DNA of 51,244 bases from Branchiostoma floridae (Eukaryota > Chordata > Leptocardii > Amphioxiformes > Branchiostomatidae). Position numbers and translations under genes: made by a program. Below the pieces are notes generated by a model. It was given only the letters and a program-made list of their open reading frames with translations, made no database searches and was not told the DNA's origin. The DNA lies in the NCBI RefSeq assembly GCF_000003815.2, contig NC_049983.1:5258461-5309704 (forward strand). Reading direction: 5' to 3'. This document shows positions 41,633 through 51,244 of this stretch, one piece after another (position 1 is the stretch's first letter; each line of letters opens with the position of its first letter).

Positions 41633-42704
41633 AAGCCCCGGTCACAAAGCGCGTACGATTCCTTACGATGGACTATTCCGCATATCGTACGATGAGCACA
41701 GTACATCGCAAGAAAATCGTNNNNNNNNNNNNNNNNNNNNNNNNNNNNNNNNNNNNNNNNNNNNNNNNNNNNNNNNNNNNNNNNNNNNNNNNNNNNNNNN
41801 NNNNNNNNNNNNNNNNNNNNNNNNNNNNNNNNNNNNNNNNNNNNNNNNNNNNNNNNNNNNNNNNNNNNNNNNNNNNNNNNNNNNNNNNNNNNNNNNNNNN
41901 NNNNNNNNNNNNNNNNNNNNNNNNNNNNNNNNNNNNNNNNNNNNNNNNNNNNNNNNNNNNNNNNNNNNNNNNNNNNNNNNNNNNNNNNNNNNNNNNNNNN
42001 NNNNNNNNNNNNNNNNNNNNNNNNNNNNNNNNNNNNNNNNNNNNNNNNNNNNNNNNNNNNNNNNNNNNNNNNNNNNNNNNNNNNNNNNNNNNNNNNNNNN
42101 NNNNNNNNNNNNNNNNNNNNNNNNNNNNNNNNNNNNNNNNNNNNNNNNNNNNNNNNNNNNNNNNNNNNNNNNNNNNNNNNNNNNNNNNNNNNNNNNNNNN
42201 NNNNNNNNNNNNNNNNNNNNNNNNNNNNNNNNNNNNNNNNNNNNNNNNNNNNNNNNNNNNNNNNNNNNNNNNNNNNNNNNNNNNNNNNNNNNNNNNNNNN
42301 NNNNNNNNNNNNNNNNNNNNNNNNNNNNNNNNNNNNNNNNNNNNNNNNNNNNNNNNNNNNNNNNNNNNNNNNNNNNNNNNNNNNNNNNNNNNNNNNNNNN
42401 NNNNNNNNNNNNNNNNNNNNNNNNNNNNNNNNNNNNNNNNNNNNNNNNNNNNNNNNNNNNNNNNNNNNNNNNNNNNNNNNNNNNNNNNNNNNNNNNNNNN
42501 NNNNNNNNATTTACTAATGATTCACTACGATTGACGCAGGCACGCTCTTATGACCTCATCGTACGATGCACTACGCGCTTTGTGACCACGGCTTTATATA
42601 CTTAAACCATTGCTTCCGATTCTCCCCGACTTACGACGCACTGGGCTTATCCTGCGCATCGGAAGGAATCGCAAGGAATCGTACGCGCTTTGTGACCGGG
42701 GCTT
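41633..42704. mobile_element. TIR element C, mostly gap
   Basis: AAGCCCCGGTCACAAAGCGC GTACGATTCC (41633) is inverted ending 42704; an inner inverted copy of the end (GCGCTTTGTGACCACGGCTTT) is at 42575-42595. It contains a 788-N gap (41721-42508), so content is unknown and frames through it are not real. Confidence 0.82.
41721..42508. other. Assembly gap (788 N)
   Basis: Sized gap inside element C. Confidence 0.99.
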
Positions 42705-43961
42705 TAAGGTGGGTTTACACCTGCGTATATTTTCAAGTGCGCATGATTTCCGCATGAAATTTTGTCAATACGCGGCCGAACGCCCAACATTTGGATTTTT
42801 TTGGAATAAATTAAATTGTACGTCGAGCCCATCTGGCGTTTGAATTACGACTTCAGCGTTTTCATTTCGCATGAGATGCGTATGATTGCAACTGAAATGC
42901 GCAACAAAATTTTCCGTACTGCGAATAGATTCGTATGGGGTAAGTATGTTGGGCGTTTCCCGGACGCACACAACGTCTACCGACCGCATGCCTGACGCAC
43001 CTGGTGCTAACTGCATTCCAAACGCATTTCAGGTGTGTCAGAGGAACAGTTTGTGTTACATATACTTTTGTTTGCGAGCATTGCCAATAGAGTATTTTTG
43101 TTAAAGGAACCCTTTGTACTACGTATGCTTTTGTTTACAGGCAGTGCAAGTAGAACATTGACAAGTAAACAGTGAAGAGGTTTTTTTTTATTCATTTGCG
43201 AAGCAGTGAAGCAGTGACACTGTGCTTTTACAGTAATGCGGGCCATCATTTACCTTAAGAAGTTATGTGCACTGTTAAGATTGTGTTTGTTTTCACTTTG
43301 TCGTTAATGATTTCCCCTATCATCTTAGTATTTCAACTACTATAAAAATCACACCCATACACACCACAAAACGTATTCAAGATCTTTATCAAACACGTAA
43401 ATTAAACAATTATGAAACCTTACGCCCTCTTTCAAAGTTGTAATATGGCTCTATATTGCATCTTTATATCATGTGATTCTACACACAAAAAGTGCCATTA
43501 TCAGCAAATTAAGTCAAATATCTGTTACACAAAATGGCACGTGTGTCACACAAATTGACCCAAATTAATACTTGGCAAATGAATCTTAATACTTGGCAAA
43601 TGAATTTTAATCCTGACAAATGTAAAATTCTCAGGATAAGCAGATCTAGAAATCCTATTACTTTTACGTACAAAATGAATGACACGGTCCTCGAGTCTGT
43701 TCCTGAATTTACCGACTTAGGGGTATTAGCTACGTGGAATTTAACTTTCGATTCTCATGTACATAATATCATTTCGAGAGCAAATTCAGCTCTCGGCTTT
43801 TTAAAAAGATCTGTAGGTTTCAATGCCCCTGTAAAGGTAAAAAAATGCTATATCTCACTTTAGTCAGAAGCAGACTTGAGTACTGCTCTGTCGTTTGGTC
43901 ACCCTATACGCACAACCTCATTTCCTCAGTCGAAAAAGTTCAAAGACCTGCCTCCAAGTAT

Positions 43962-44061
43962 NNNNNNNNNNNNNNNNNNNNNNNNNNNNNNNNNNNNNNN
44001 NNNNNNNNNNNNNNNNNNNNNNNNNNNNNNNNNNNNNNNNNNNNNNNNNNNNNNNNNNNNN
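43962..44061. other. Assembly gap (100 N) inside LINE RT
   Basis: The RT frame stops at this gap and its C-terminus restarts only at 45812. Confidence 0.98.
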
Positions 44062-45152
44062 AATATGAAGTATCAGTAAGGATTGACTATCAATTGCTAG
44101 CTTGTTTGGGAAGAACTTATCTGGTGACAGTTGGGTAGATCACTCGTCAGATTTGAAAACAAATCTACGATATCTGCATTTGTTCAAGGAATCAACACGA
44201 TTGAGGCAAACGGATATCTCTTTTCTTGAGTGTAGGTGAGTCCAAAGTCATTGTTGAATCTTGAAGGCATCTTTTAAGGTTTCAGTGTGTTTTTTTTTGT
44301 ATTTCTATCAGCTTTCCTCTTCTGTGCATTTCAGTTGACTGTTACCATAAACCGCGTCCGCCATATTCCCACTGATTGCGTCATCATCTTATGCGGCTGT
44401 CACATTCCAAACCGGGAACTCGTGGGGCAAATTTCGGCAACGAAAATTATGATACAAAAGACAACAGAATAAACCGATCGTAAAAGATAGTTTTCAGCAT
44501 AATTTGTGTATATTTCTTGATAAATACTCTTCGATCCCGCAGACTGGGCCCCGGTTTGGAAACCTGACCTTAGGTTATCCCCTATGGCACACCGTGCTGC
44601 GATGGGGGGAACGGCTCGTCAACTAGTTTTACTGAAGGATGTTTAAAATATTGCTCGCTAAGAGAAATAGTCGAACCTTTACTTAATCTTGTTTTCGCAC
44701 AGGATGAGCTTGTTTTTTGTTTGTTTTTTGTTTGCTTTGATTTGGTGAGGGTACCTGCTGTGTTTATTTTACTTGATTAATAACTTGACCTGGAGAAACA
44801 AAGTTGAGGTGGATTCTTGTGAATGGTTAAACTTGAATGACTTCACAAAAACTTTTCATGCCAGCGTTACAGAAAAACATCATGTAAAGCATTCAACTGA
44901 TATATGTCATGGCTAACTTGGACTTTGAAACGAACGCAAGTTGACCTTTGACCAGCTAGGACTGGTGCACGCGTCACGCGTCTTTATGAAGACCTTTATT
45001 GTACATTCATACCCATTGGGTTTAGTACAGGTCACAACAAATGATACAACATGATATAATGATACAATGAATCTACACTACTCAAGGATCGTATTCTACT
45101 GCGTACATTCGGCTTCTTCTTTTATAAAAAGCAGGTGTAAAGTTGTGTGAAG
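44062..45152. other. Contig segment without recognised gene
   Basis: No RT continuation and no domain recognised. Probably belongs elsewhere in the scaffold. Confidence 0.5.
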
Positions 45153-45175
45153 CGGGTATCTCACTGGACCGCGCC
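45153..45175. repeat. Left inverted end matching 48197-48219
   Basis: CGGGTATCTCACTGGACCGC GCC pairs at about 20 of 23 positions with the inverted sequence at 48197-48219. With the shared minisatellite this suggests one TIR element spanning both arrays. Confidence 0.65.
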
Positions 45176-45308
45176 AACTTTGTGCGTTTGCGCCGACATT
45201 TCCTAGCCTGGGGCGCTGGCGAAATCTTTTTGCTTACTACAAAGTGGAAAGATTGAGCCAGCGTCTGCAATGGAGGATGGACCCCAGGCTAGATTCTTGT
45301 GGCTAACT

Positions 45309-45711
45309 CCTAGGCCGGCGATATTCCTTTGCCATCTACCGGTAGCCATACACACTCCTAGGCCGGCGATACTCCTTTGCCAGCTACCGGTAGCCATACA
45401 CACTCTAGGCCGGCGATACTCCTTGCCATCTACCGGTAGCCATACACACTCTAGGCCGGCGATACTCCTTTGTCATCTACCGGTAGCCATACACACTCTA
45501 GGTCGGCGATACTCCTTGCCATCTACCGGTAGCCATACACACTCCTAGGCCGGCGATACTCCTTTGCCAGCTACCGGTAGCCATACACACTCTAGGCCGG
45601 CGATACTCCTTGCCATCTACCGGTTAGCCATACACACTCTAGGCCGGCGATACTCCTTTGTCATCTACCGGTAGCCATACACACTCTAGGCCGGGGATAC
45701 TCCTTTGCCAT
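45309..45711. repeat. 44-48-bp minisatellite, part 1
   Basis: Eight to nine units of CTAGGCCGGCGATACTCCTT, GCCATCTACCGGTAGCCATA, CACACTC; unit starts at 45311, 45359 and 45406. Variants: CAGCTACC, TCATCTACC. It runs into the 100-N gap. The 16-residue repeats in its frames are by-products. Confidence 0.92.
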
Positions 45712-45811
45712 NNNNNNNNNNNNNNNNNNNNNNNNNNNNNNNNNNNNNNNNNNNNNNNNNNNNNNNNNNNNNNNNNNNNNNNNNNNNNNNNNNNNNNNNN
45801 NNNNNNNNNNN
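45712..45811. other. Assembly gap (100 N)
   Basis: Minisatellite on the left, LINE RT C-terminus on the right; the two sides do not belong together. Confidence 0.97.
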
Positions 45812-46262
45812 TACATATGGAACTCCTTACCACCTGAAAATAGAAAACTCGGGCTAAATCCAACATTCTCAACCAATCGTTTAAAGCAGTCCGTTATTGA
45901 TCATTACTTCTCTCTTTTGGCCACACATTTTGATGTCCATCTAATAAGCACTTGGACCCATTGTTCCAAGTGCTGATCGGATGCACATCTAAATGTGTGG
46001 TCAACCTTTAGTTACATCATTCTCATTTGTTTGTTAACCTTAGTTTATCTGATCCCTTCTATTGTTGTTTCGTTTGGGTATTGTTTCGTATCTTGCCGTT
46101 TTTTGTTAGAATATCTCTATGTAAAGTTCTTTGTTTTTATTTGCCCTTTCTCTATTGTTTATTGTTATGATTTTAACTGTTGCTGGAGGTGTGGGTCATG
46201 TAAAGGTATATCCTGTTACCTACACCTTGCAGAACTTTTTCTGTAAAGTTTAATAAATAAAT

Positions 46263-46710
46263 AAATAAGTGCTTGAGCAGGTTCCTCTACATCTCCCCGT
46301 CCCTGGAGGCTCTGTTGGGACCAGTGTCCTGCATTCATGGTGTCCTGCAAGTTGTGACCATCTCTCCATACCCCCGGTACAAATTCGTCAGTCCTGGCCT
46401 GGATCTGACATCATAAACCGGAAGATTCCAAAAAATCTCTATCGACCAGAGGATTTGTCCATTCTGTCCAGAGCTAATAGAAGACGAATATCACTTCATG
46501 GTTGTATGTCCCAAATATTCCGATATACGCAATTCTCTATACAGAAGGCTGTCATTTTGTACACAAGGATTTATCCAAATGGACCTGAAGTGCAAATTCA
46601 AATACATAATGATATGTGACAATCCCTGCATGGCAGATATAGGAAAATATATCAAAGAAGGTTTAGACATTAGAAATTCCCCAAATGATTGTAAAAGCCT
46701 CCAATGATTG
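46263..46710 (+). pseudogene. LINE C-terminal fragment in element B
   Basis: Plus-strand counterpart of 40330-40790: HFMVVCPKYSDIRNSLYRRL to a stop at 46707. The 116-codon frame starting 46269 is the same DNA in another reading. Confidence 0.7.
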
Positions 46711-47394
46711 TAAGAAACGTATCCCATACTACAACTCCTGTATTAGTTAAGTTAAGTTATAGCACTGTAGTTATGTAGATGCCATACTTTGTACCTCAAA
46801 CAATTGTTGTGCAATAAAGTTATATACATCTTGAGATGATTTTTTTGTCTGGACTCAGATGCACTTCGTATTTATTCCAAATCTGGAGTGTGCGTCGATC
46901 ACGCTATCAGTACGCGTAGTATGCGCAAAGCGATCGCAGAACGCACGGTACTAAATCGTGATCTATGTGTGCATTCGTTATACGGTCGCTCATGGTGCGT
47001 TGTGTCTGCGCTGTAAGAACGCTATGTACTCGCAATACCGCGATTTCCGCGTATTACTGCGTATAAAGCGCAAACATGTAGCGTCTTCATAGCGCAATCG
47101 ACCGACGTGGGACCACTGTATTGCGCATCCATAACGATTTGGGCACCAAACTGCGTACGAATGATAGTTTTGTGCATGTCCAAAACTATCAGGCGAACTG
47201 GGCGTATATTTTCGTTTGCCTGCGTACGTGAAACTTTCTAAAGACGATTCAGATGCGATAGAGGTGCGACTTGTGCGTGCGGCCGCGTATTGAAGAAATC
47301 AGTCAAAATGTCGAAAAATGTCAAAAGGGAATTCTTGGGGCAGGAAAATATAGGCGGGTGTAACCCCCCCTTTCCGGGGGGCAAAATTTTGTGG

Positions 47395-47435
47395 GCCTTG
47401 GGGGGGGGGTTTCCCCCCCCCCCCCCCCCCCCCCG
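47395..47435. repeat. G/C homopolymer block
   Basis: Runs of 10 G and about 20 C; probably low-quality sequence. Confidence 0.8.
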
Positions 47436-47544
47436 TAGTCTCTACCAGACTCCAGATCGCTGGAAACATAGTACTACGGTAAATGGAACAAATAGAGGAG
47501 TAGGCGGCCAGAAAACTATAGCTGGCTAGACAGCACGCGATCTG

Positions 47545-47695
47545 CGAGACTAGGCCCCCCGTACGTGCCAATACGGGCGACGGAACCGACGCGCCTGCCC
47601 TGTACAGCCTGAACGTTTTCAGAAGTACGTGGCGGACGTGGTCTTCAAAAAAAAAAAAACGTACGGCCGGTTGTGCTTTTAGCTTTATAGTAGTA
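47545..47695. repeat. Fragment of the GGGGCACAACCTGCCGTACG element
   Basis: CCCCGTACGTGCCAATACGG GCGAC and AACGTACGGCCGGTTGTGC match 38948-38972 and 39375-39412. Confidence 0.6.
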
Positions 47696-47847
47696 ACAGA
47701 CGGAGACACGAAGACACACGACTGAATTGTAGGACAACCAAAACGCCGTAACTGAGAAGACCCTCATGTTCTGTGGGCTACACACTCCTAGACAGTAAAT
47801 GTAAAGTGTTGTATCTTATGTAATGCATTGTAAAGGAGACTTCAAAA

Positions 47848-47947
47848 NNNNNNNNNNNNNNNNNNNNNNNNNNNNNNNNNNNNNNNNNNNNNNNNNNNNN
47901 NNNNNNNNNNNNNNNNNNNNNNNNNNNNNNNNNNNNNNNNNNNNNNN
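47848..47947. other. Assembly gap (100 N)
   Basis: Minisatellite starts directly on its right side, mid-unit. Confidence 0.97.
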
Positions 47948-48124
47948 GATACTCCTTTGCCAGCTACCGGTAGCCATACACACTCCTAGGCCGGCGATAC
48001 TCCTTTGCCATCTACCGGTAGCCATATACACTCCTAGGCCGGCGATACTCCTTTGCCATCTACCGGTAGCCATACACACTCCTAGGCCGGCGATACTCCT
48101 TTGCCAGCTACCGGTAGCCATACG
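47948..48124. repeat. 48-bp minisatellite, part 2
   Basis: Four units, same sequence and orientation as 45309-45711, starting mid-unit (GATACTCCTTTGCCAGC) at the contig edge. It ends about 70 bp before the inverted end at 48197. Confidence 0.92.
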
Positions 48125-48196
48125 GAGAGGGTGGTTTCATTTTTACCCACCCACCCGAAAATTCGCAAAGCTTTCGCCATTTTTTTGTCGCCAACA

Positions 48197-48219
48197 GGCG
48201 CGACCTAGTGAGATACCCG
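48197..48219. repeat. Right inverted end matching 45153-45175
   Basis: GGCGCGACCTAGTGAGATAC CCG. It lies about 125 bp upstream of the GASK1-like exon. Confidence 0.65.
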
Positions 48220-48343
48220 ATAACGCTTGTAAGTAATTTTCCCCGTTACTTAAGTACTTATAGTGCATGTGTAATTGATACTCCATGATGGTACCATGAC
48301 ACCAATTCGCCAGTCAAGGGCCCGTTTCGTTTCTTTTATACAG

Positions 48344-49103
48344 GCTTGGGGACGTACGAAACGACGCTCGTATCATGCCGAGGAAGGTAGCAGTCCTTTT
48401 CTTAACCGTAGCTGTACTTGGAACTATTGTGGTGACCTTTTACTCGTACTACAATGGCGTACCGTCGAGACAGATACTGCATATATTTGACACGTTAGTG
48501 AAGAATAACTATTCTGAGAGCGAGACGATGTACTTTCATGTCAAATACAGAAAGGCACATAATACAAAAGTGGGTGTTTCTGAGACAAACGAACCTTTTC
48601 AAGAACCAAACCAAAAATGGACAAAGGAAGCATCGAGTACTCCTTCACCAACATCGATGTTAAAGGGAAAAGGCGTCTCATTGGAGAAATTTAGGAATAC
48701 AAGGTACTTAAGGTTTAACAAGGCTGCGCCCTCGTGGTTTTCCCGAGATGACGTAGAGAGATTGATATTTCTGGCTACAGCGAATATTTCCCATGTTCTG
48801 CCCCATCCCCACGCGTCCCTGAGCCCCATAGTGTTTGATGACGATCGCTACAAGACGCACCTAATCTCTGACACCGAGCAGTGTGAATCTCAGTGTGGCT
48901 TATTAAAAAGTTCCTTGGACATCTATGAGGTGCTGTCGTTTCACCTAGACCGAGTTCTTGGACTGAACCGGACATTGCCAGTCATCGCCAGAAAATTTCG
49001 TGGACTTTCCGAGCTAGGCTACCGCTTCCAGGACGGTAAGGCCCGTCCACTCATCTGGTGGGACCCGGACATCGCACATGGGGGCAAGTTCCAGAATGAT
49101 CAG
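48344..49103 (+). CDS. GASK1-like first coding exon
   Basis: ATG at 48375 opens 243 codons; donor CAG|GTCTGG at 49104. A pyrimidine stretch ending TTTTATACAG at 48343 looks like an acceptor, so the exon probably carries 31 nt of 5' UTR and a UTR exon lies upstream in the repeat-rich region. The open frame running past 49104 to 49214 is intron read-through. Confidence 0.86.
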
Positions 49104-50505
49104 GTCTGGATATTAATTACCTTCGGCAAGAAGGTTATATTTACTTTCGCTAAGATGGATATGTTTTCGTTTGTGGGTATGTGTGTATATTTATTTGTGT
49201 GTGAGAACACCTGAATGGGTAGGTCTTGATGAGACCTACAAACGATTCGATTTTGGACTCCCTGGCGTCTTGTTACGGTACTGCAGCGAAACTTCCGGGT
49301 TTGATATCTGGAGTTCCGGACATGCTGTGGCCATGATTTTTTCAAGTTGTAGATAGCTCTTGGGGTAGAGTAAGTGTGGCTTTGGGCCCCTGGCGGCTTG
49401 TTTTGGAACTGCAGGGGCCGGTTTAGTGTCATGGCATGCTTTGAAAGGGAATCACTCAAGAAGGGATTGACAGGTCGTCATGATTTTTGCTATGTAGATA
49501 GCTTACGTGATACTTCAAATAGCTAGATATTAATTATGCAACTTGGAATCTAATTTCCATAATCAATGAGGGAATTGTCTAATCCCTCTGTTCCAATATA
49601 GGACTATTGCAACATGTGACATTGGTAAATGAGTAAAGGAAGAAAATTGATCATAAACATTTTGTACTAAAGACCCAATTTGCATGATCAAAGAGGAAAA
49701 TGCTTTAATTCCATTGTGTTAAATGACCAGAATTTCCTAGTTGTGCCATTTGGAAATTATGAACAGGTGCGATTAACCATTCTTCCTTAACAGAGATTGT
49801 GTATGTCTGTCATTTGGACTTTGGAAGAGATGATTAGCTGATATTACTTATGCAAGATGTTATTTGCATGACAGACACATGTACAATTGCAACACAAGTT
49901 GTAAAGATTAATGTCATTTGGCGAAGGTATGGAGTCTTGGAACTCTAGTGTGGATCCGGAAGTCTTATTTAGCCTCTACCAGGCCCCACAGGTTGTCGGA
50001 ACTTACTTACTTTACTTTACTTTGGTCGAGACCCCGCTCGAGCCAAGCCTCCACTCCACCTTATCTTTCATCAAGGACTGGATGTCCTTCACAGAAATTG
50101 ACAGATAAGATACCGGGCGAGTTAGCTGGGTCGCAAACCATACTCCTCGGCCAGCTAACTACTCTGACATGTTATGCGTCTATATCTGTCCAATTTCTAT
50201 TATTTTTCCAGCGACCTGTCGAGCCTGGTAGAGGTTAAGAACTCCGTGTACATACCTCATACGGACTGAATATGTACCGCTTTAGAGCGGAACAAGCTGA
50301 ACAATCATGGGCCCCAGGCTAACGTTACCTCACGTTCATCTGTACGGTACCCCAGAACTCTCTTGAGCTGAGCTGGGTGAACTACACGGCTGTTCTAAGG
50401 AACCGCTGCTGGGCTGACAGAACGACCCCTGACCCGGAACAATTCTGCACCCCTATCAAGCACATTGAGTGGAGCAAGCTTGCTATGTTTGACTTCCTAC
50501 TGCAG
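48375..50505 (+). CDS. GASK1/FAM198-like Golgi-associated kinase, exons 48375-49103 and 50356-50505, 3' end outside window
   Basis: Two coding exons join in phase 0 (NDQ|NSL) into 293 residues. Residues 5-23 are a single hydrophobic signal anchor behind MPRK, giving a type II Golgi protein with its C-terminus in the lumen. A low-complexity stem (about 30-120) precedes the conserved part: YEVLSFHLDRVLGLNR (184-199), PLIWWDPDI (225-233), then HIEWSKLAMFDFLLQ (279-293). These match vertebrate GASK1A/GASK1B (FAM198A/B), which are about 520-575 residues long, so roughly the last 40 percent is missing to the right. Sequons NYS (45), NIS (137) and NRT (198) fit a lumenal domain. The family is related to FAM20/four-jointed secretory-pathway kinases; activity here is not shown by the sequence. 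Which paralogue, A or B, cannot be decided and may predate the split. Confidence 0.87.
49165..49948 (+). mobile_element. Octamer-rich repeat, old degraded copy 6
   Basis: TGTTACGGTACTGCAGCGAA, CCCCTGGCGGCTTGTTTTGG AACTGCAGG, GTCATGATTTTTGCTATGTAG and the end GCGAAGGTATGGAGTCTTGG AACTCTAG follow copies 2 and 3 in order, with decayed octamers. In the GASK1-like intron. Confidence 0.75.
50356..50505 (+). CDS. GASK1-like second coding exon
   Basis: 150 bp, phase 0-0. Acceptor TACCCCAG, donor GTGAGA. Encodes NSLELSWVNYTAVLRNRCW and CTPIKHIEWSKLAMFDFLLQ; the two cysteines flanking the PDPEQ loop and the EWSK motif are typical of the family. Confidence 0.88.
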
Positions 50506-50651
50506 GTGAGAAAGATAGTCAGTTCGGGAACAATGACTCAGGATAAAACATGTCGGTGTCCGTCTTCGAAGCTCATCTGTGCCATGGTTGCACCAAACCT
50601 AGTACGTGAATTTTCCATTTCCTCTGTATCAGCTCCCTCAGTCATGTACTA

Positions 50652-50830
50652 GGGCGAGTCAAAAAGTAAAGCCGTTGGTTTTATAACAGCCTCATTTTTT
50701 CATCAAATTGACGCAAAGGTAGAGACATACATCTTCTTAAGATGAAAATATGTCAATTTCTTGTTCAGCTTTTTATAAGCACCTGAGTTGCTTTCAAAAT
50801 AACTACACCCTTGGACTTTTGTCAGACGGT
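50652..50830. mobile_element. Mariner-like end fragment, second copy
   Basis: GCGAGTCAAAAAGTAAAGCC and GGTTTTATAACAGCCTCATT match 6134-6181. It lies in the intron after the second GASK1-like exon. The rest to 51244 shows no recognised exon. Confidence 0.6.
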
Positions 50831-51244
50831 CAAGTCCTACAGATCTGACCCACTTAAAGTCTGTAGGAAGTTAAAATTACACTGTATAATATCTAATGTC
50901 TCTATAATGTTACATAACATTTCAATTTCTGAATTCTAAATGAATCCCCTATTACAGCTGCTAGGATAATAGCTGTCATATCAGAGCTAGTTGGGTTCAT
51001 AGCCGTTAGGTGATTTGTTGTTCAAATGTTGTAGACTGTGAAACTTGACAAAATTATTGACTGTCCGAAGACCAAGAAGTGTGCTCACTAAATAGAAAAG
51101 CAGACTACAGAAACCTTTAATCAGTACACCGCAATGATAGCGCTCTAGATCGAAGTCACACCTCACTCCACTTCAGCAACAAAAAAGAATAACTGATTTG
51201 ATTTGAATAAGCACATGGCTTATAGGGAAATTCTAGCCTGGAGT

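Larger units (their letters stand above)
43562..46268 (+). mobile_element. 5'-truncated non-LTR retrotransposon inserted in element B
   Basis: RT reads NFNPDKCKILRISRS, VPEFTDLGVL and FLKRSVGFNAPVKVKK, then after a shift at a 7-A run YLTLVRSRLEYCSVVWSPYT (43534-43961). The C-terminus reads WNSLPPENRKLGLNPTFSTN and ends SKC-stop at 45975. A 3' UTR and AATAAATAAATAAATAAG tail close it at 46268, where element B resumes (TGCTTGAGCAGG). Copy A lacks the insert. The interval 44062-45711 is not LINE sequence and is probably a misplaced contig. Confidence 0.82.
42706..47373. mobile_element. Element B: inverted copy of A split by a LINE and contig gaps
   Basis: 42706-43561 is the reverse complement of about 40770-41626, and 46263-47373 is the reverse complement of about 39514-40770. 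Both TIRs are present (AAGGTGGGTTTACACCTGCG at 42706; a decayed GGCGGGTGTAACCCCCCCTT near 47373). Only a few percent differences from A are visible. Confidence 0.85.

Noticed and set aside
41577-42605. 342-codon plus-strand frame
   Set aside because: Most of it is the 788-N gap.
45203-45548. Frames with 16-residue MATGRWQRSIAGLGVC-type repeats (also 47816-48236)
   Set aside because: By-products of the 48-bp minisatellite; unit lengths of 44-47 bp break the frame repeatedly.
49104-49214. Extension of the GASK1-like frame past NDQ (VWILITFGKKV..)
   Set aside because: The vertebrate family continues NDQNSL, which is exactly restored by splicing to 50356; the extension is intron read-through.

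Overview
The window looks like draft-assembly DNA from an invertebrate deuterostome, most likely a lancelet (Branchiostoma). The basis is split genes with GT-AG introns, vertebrate-type orthologues with amphioxus-level divergence, a very dense load of small TIR elements, and seven N-gaps, five of them exactly 100 N. The organism is an inference; no marker gene settles it. There is no sign of bacterial or viral organisation. Most open frames here lie in repeats and are not genes.

Two real protein-coding genes are visible, arranged head to head. (1) An SLMAP (sarcolemma membrane-associated protein) orthologue is on the minus strand from 28723 down to 980. It has 13 coding exons that join in phase into 474 residues: an N-terminal FHA domain split by a 9.7 kb intron, then coiled-coil exons, then five small exons. 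The 3' part of the gene, expected to hold more coiled coil and the C-terminal membrane anchor, lies left of the window. (2) A GASK1/FAM198 (Golgi-associated kinase 1) orthologue is on the plus strand from 48375. Two coding exons are seen (293 residues) and the gene runs off the right edge.

Region by region: 1-8500 holds the small 3' SLMAP exons separated by foldback and hairpin MITEs and a mariner-like end. 8500-14600 holds the coiled-coil exons, a TIR element, a 66-bp minisatellite and a LINE remnant. 15233-18810 holds the second half of the FHA domain plus a 1.3 kb repeat rich in ATGCAAAT octamers. 18811-28534 is SLMAP intron 1, a stack of nested elements: a LINE remnant, an hAT-like element, inverted minisatellites, tRNA-derived sequence inside a TIR element, and a 322-bp direct repeat. 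28740-48343 is the intergenic region, nearly all repeats. It holds a TIR element with a 6-bp TSD, a tandem dimer of the octamer-rich element, and a >7 kb palindromic composite (A-C-B) whose right arm carries a 5'-truncated LINE. A 48-bp minisatellite sits on both sides of a probable contig-order error.

The two genes have no evident joint pathway. SLMAP is a cytoplasm-facing tail-anchored scaffold of STRIPAK/Hippo signalling; GASK1 is a Golgi-lumen protein. I found no convincing undescribed gene system. The most interesting signals are the architecture of the octamer-rich repeat family, the A-C-B palindrome, the likely misplaced contig, and the run of phase-symmetric SLMAP exons.
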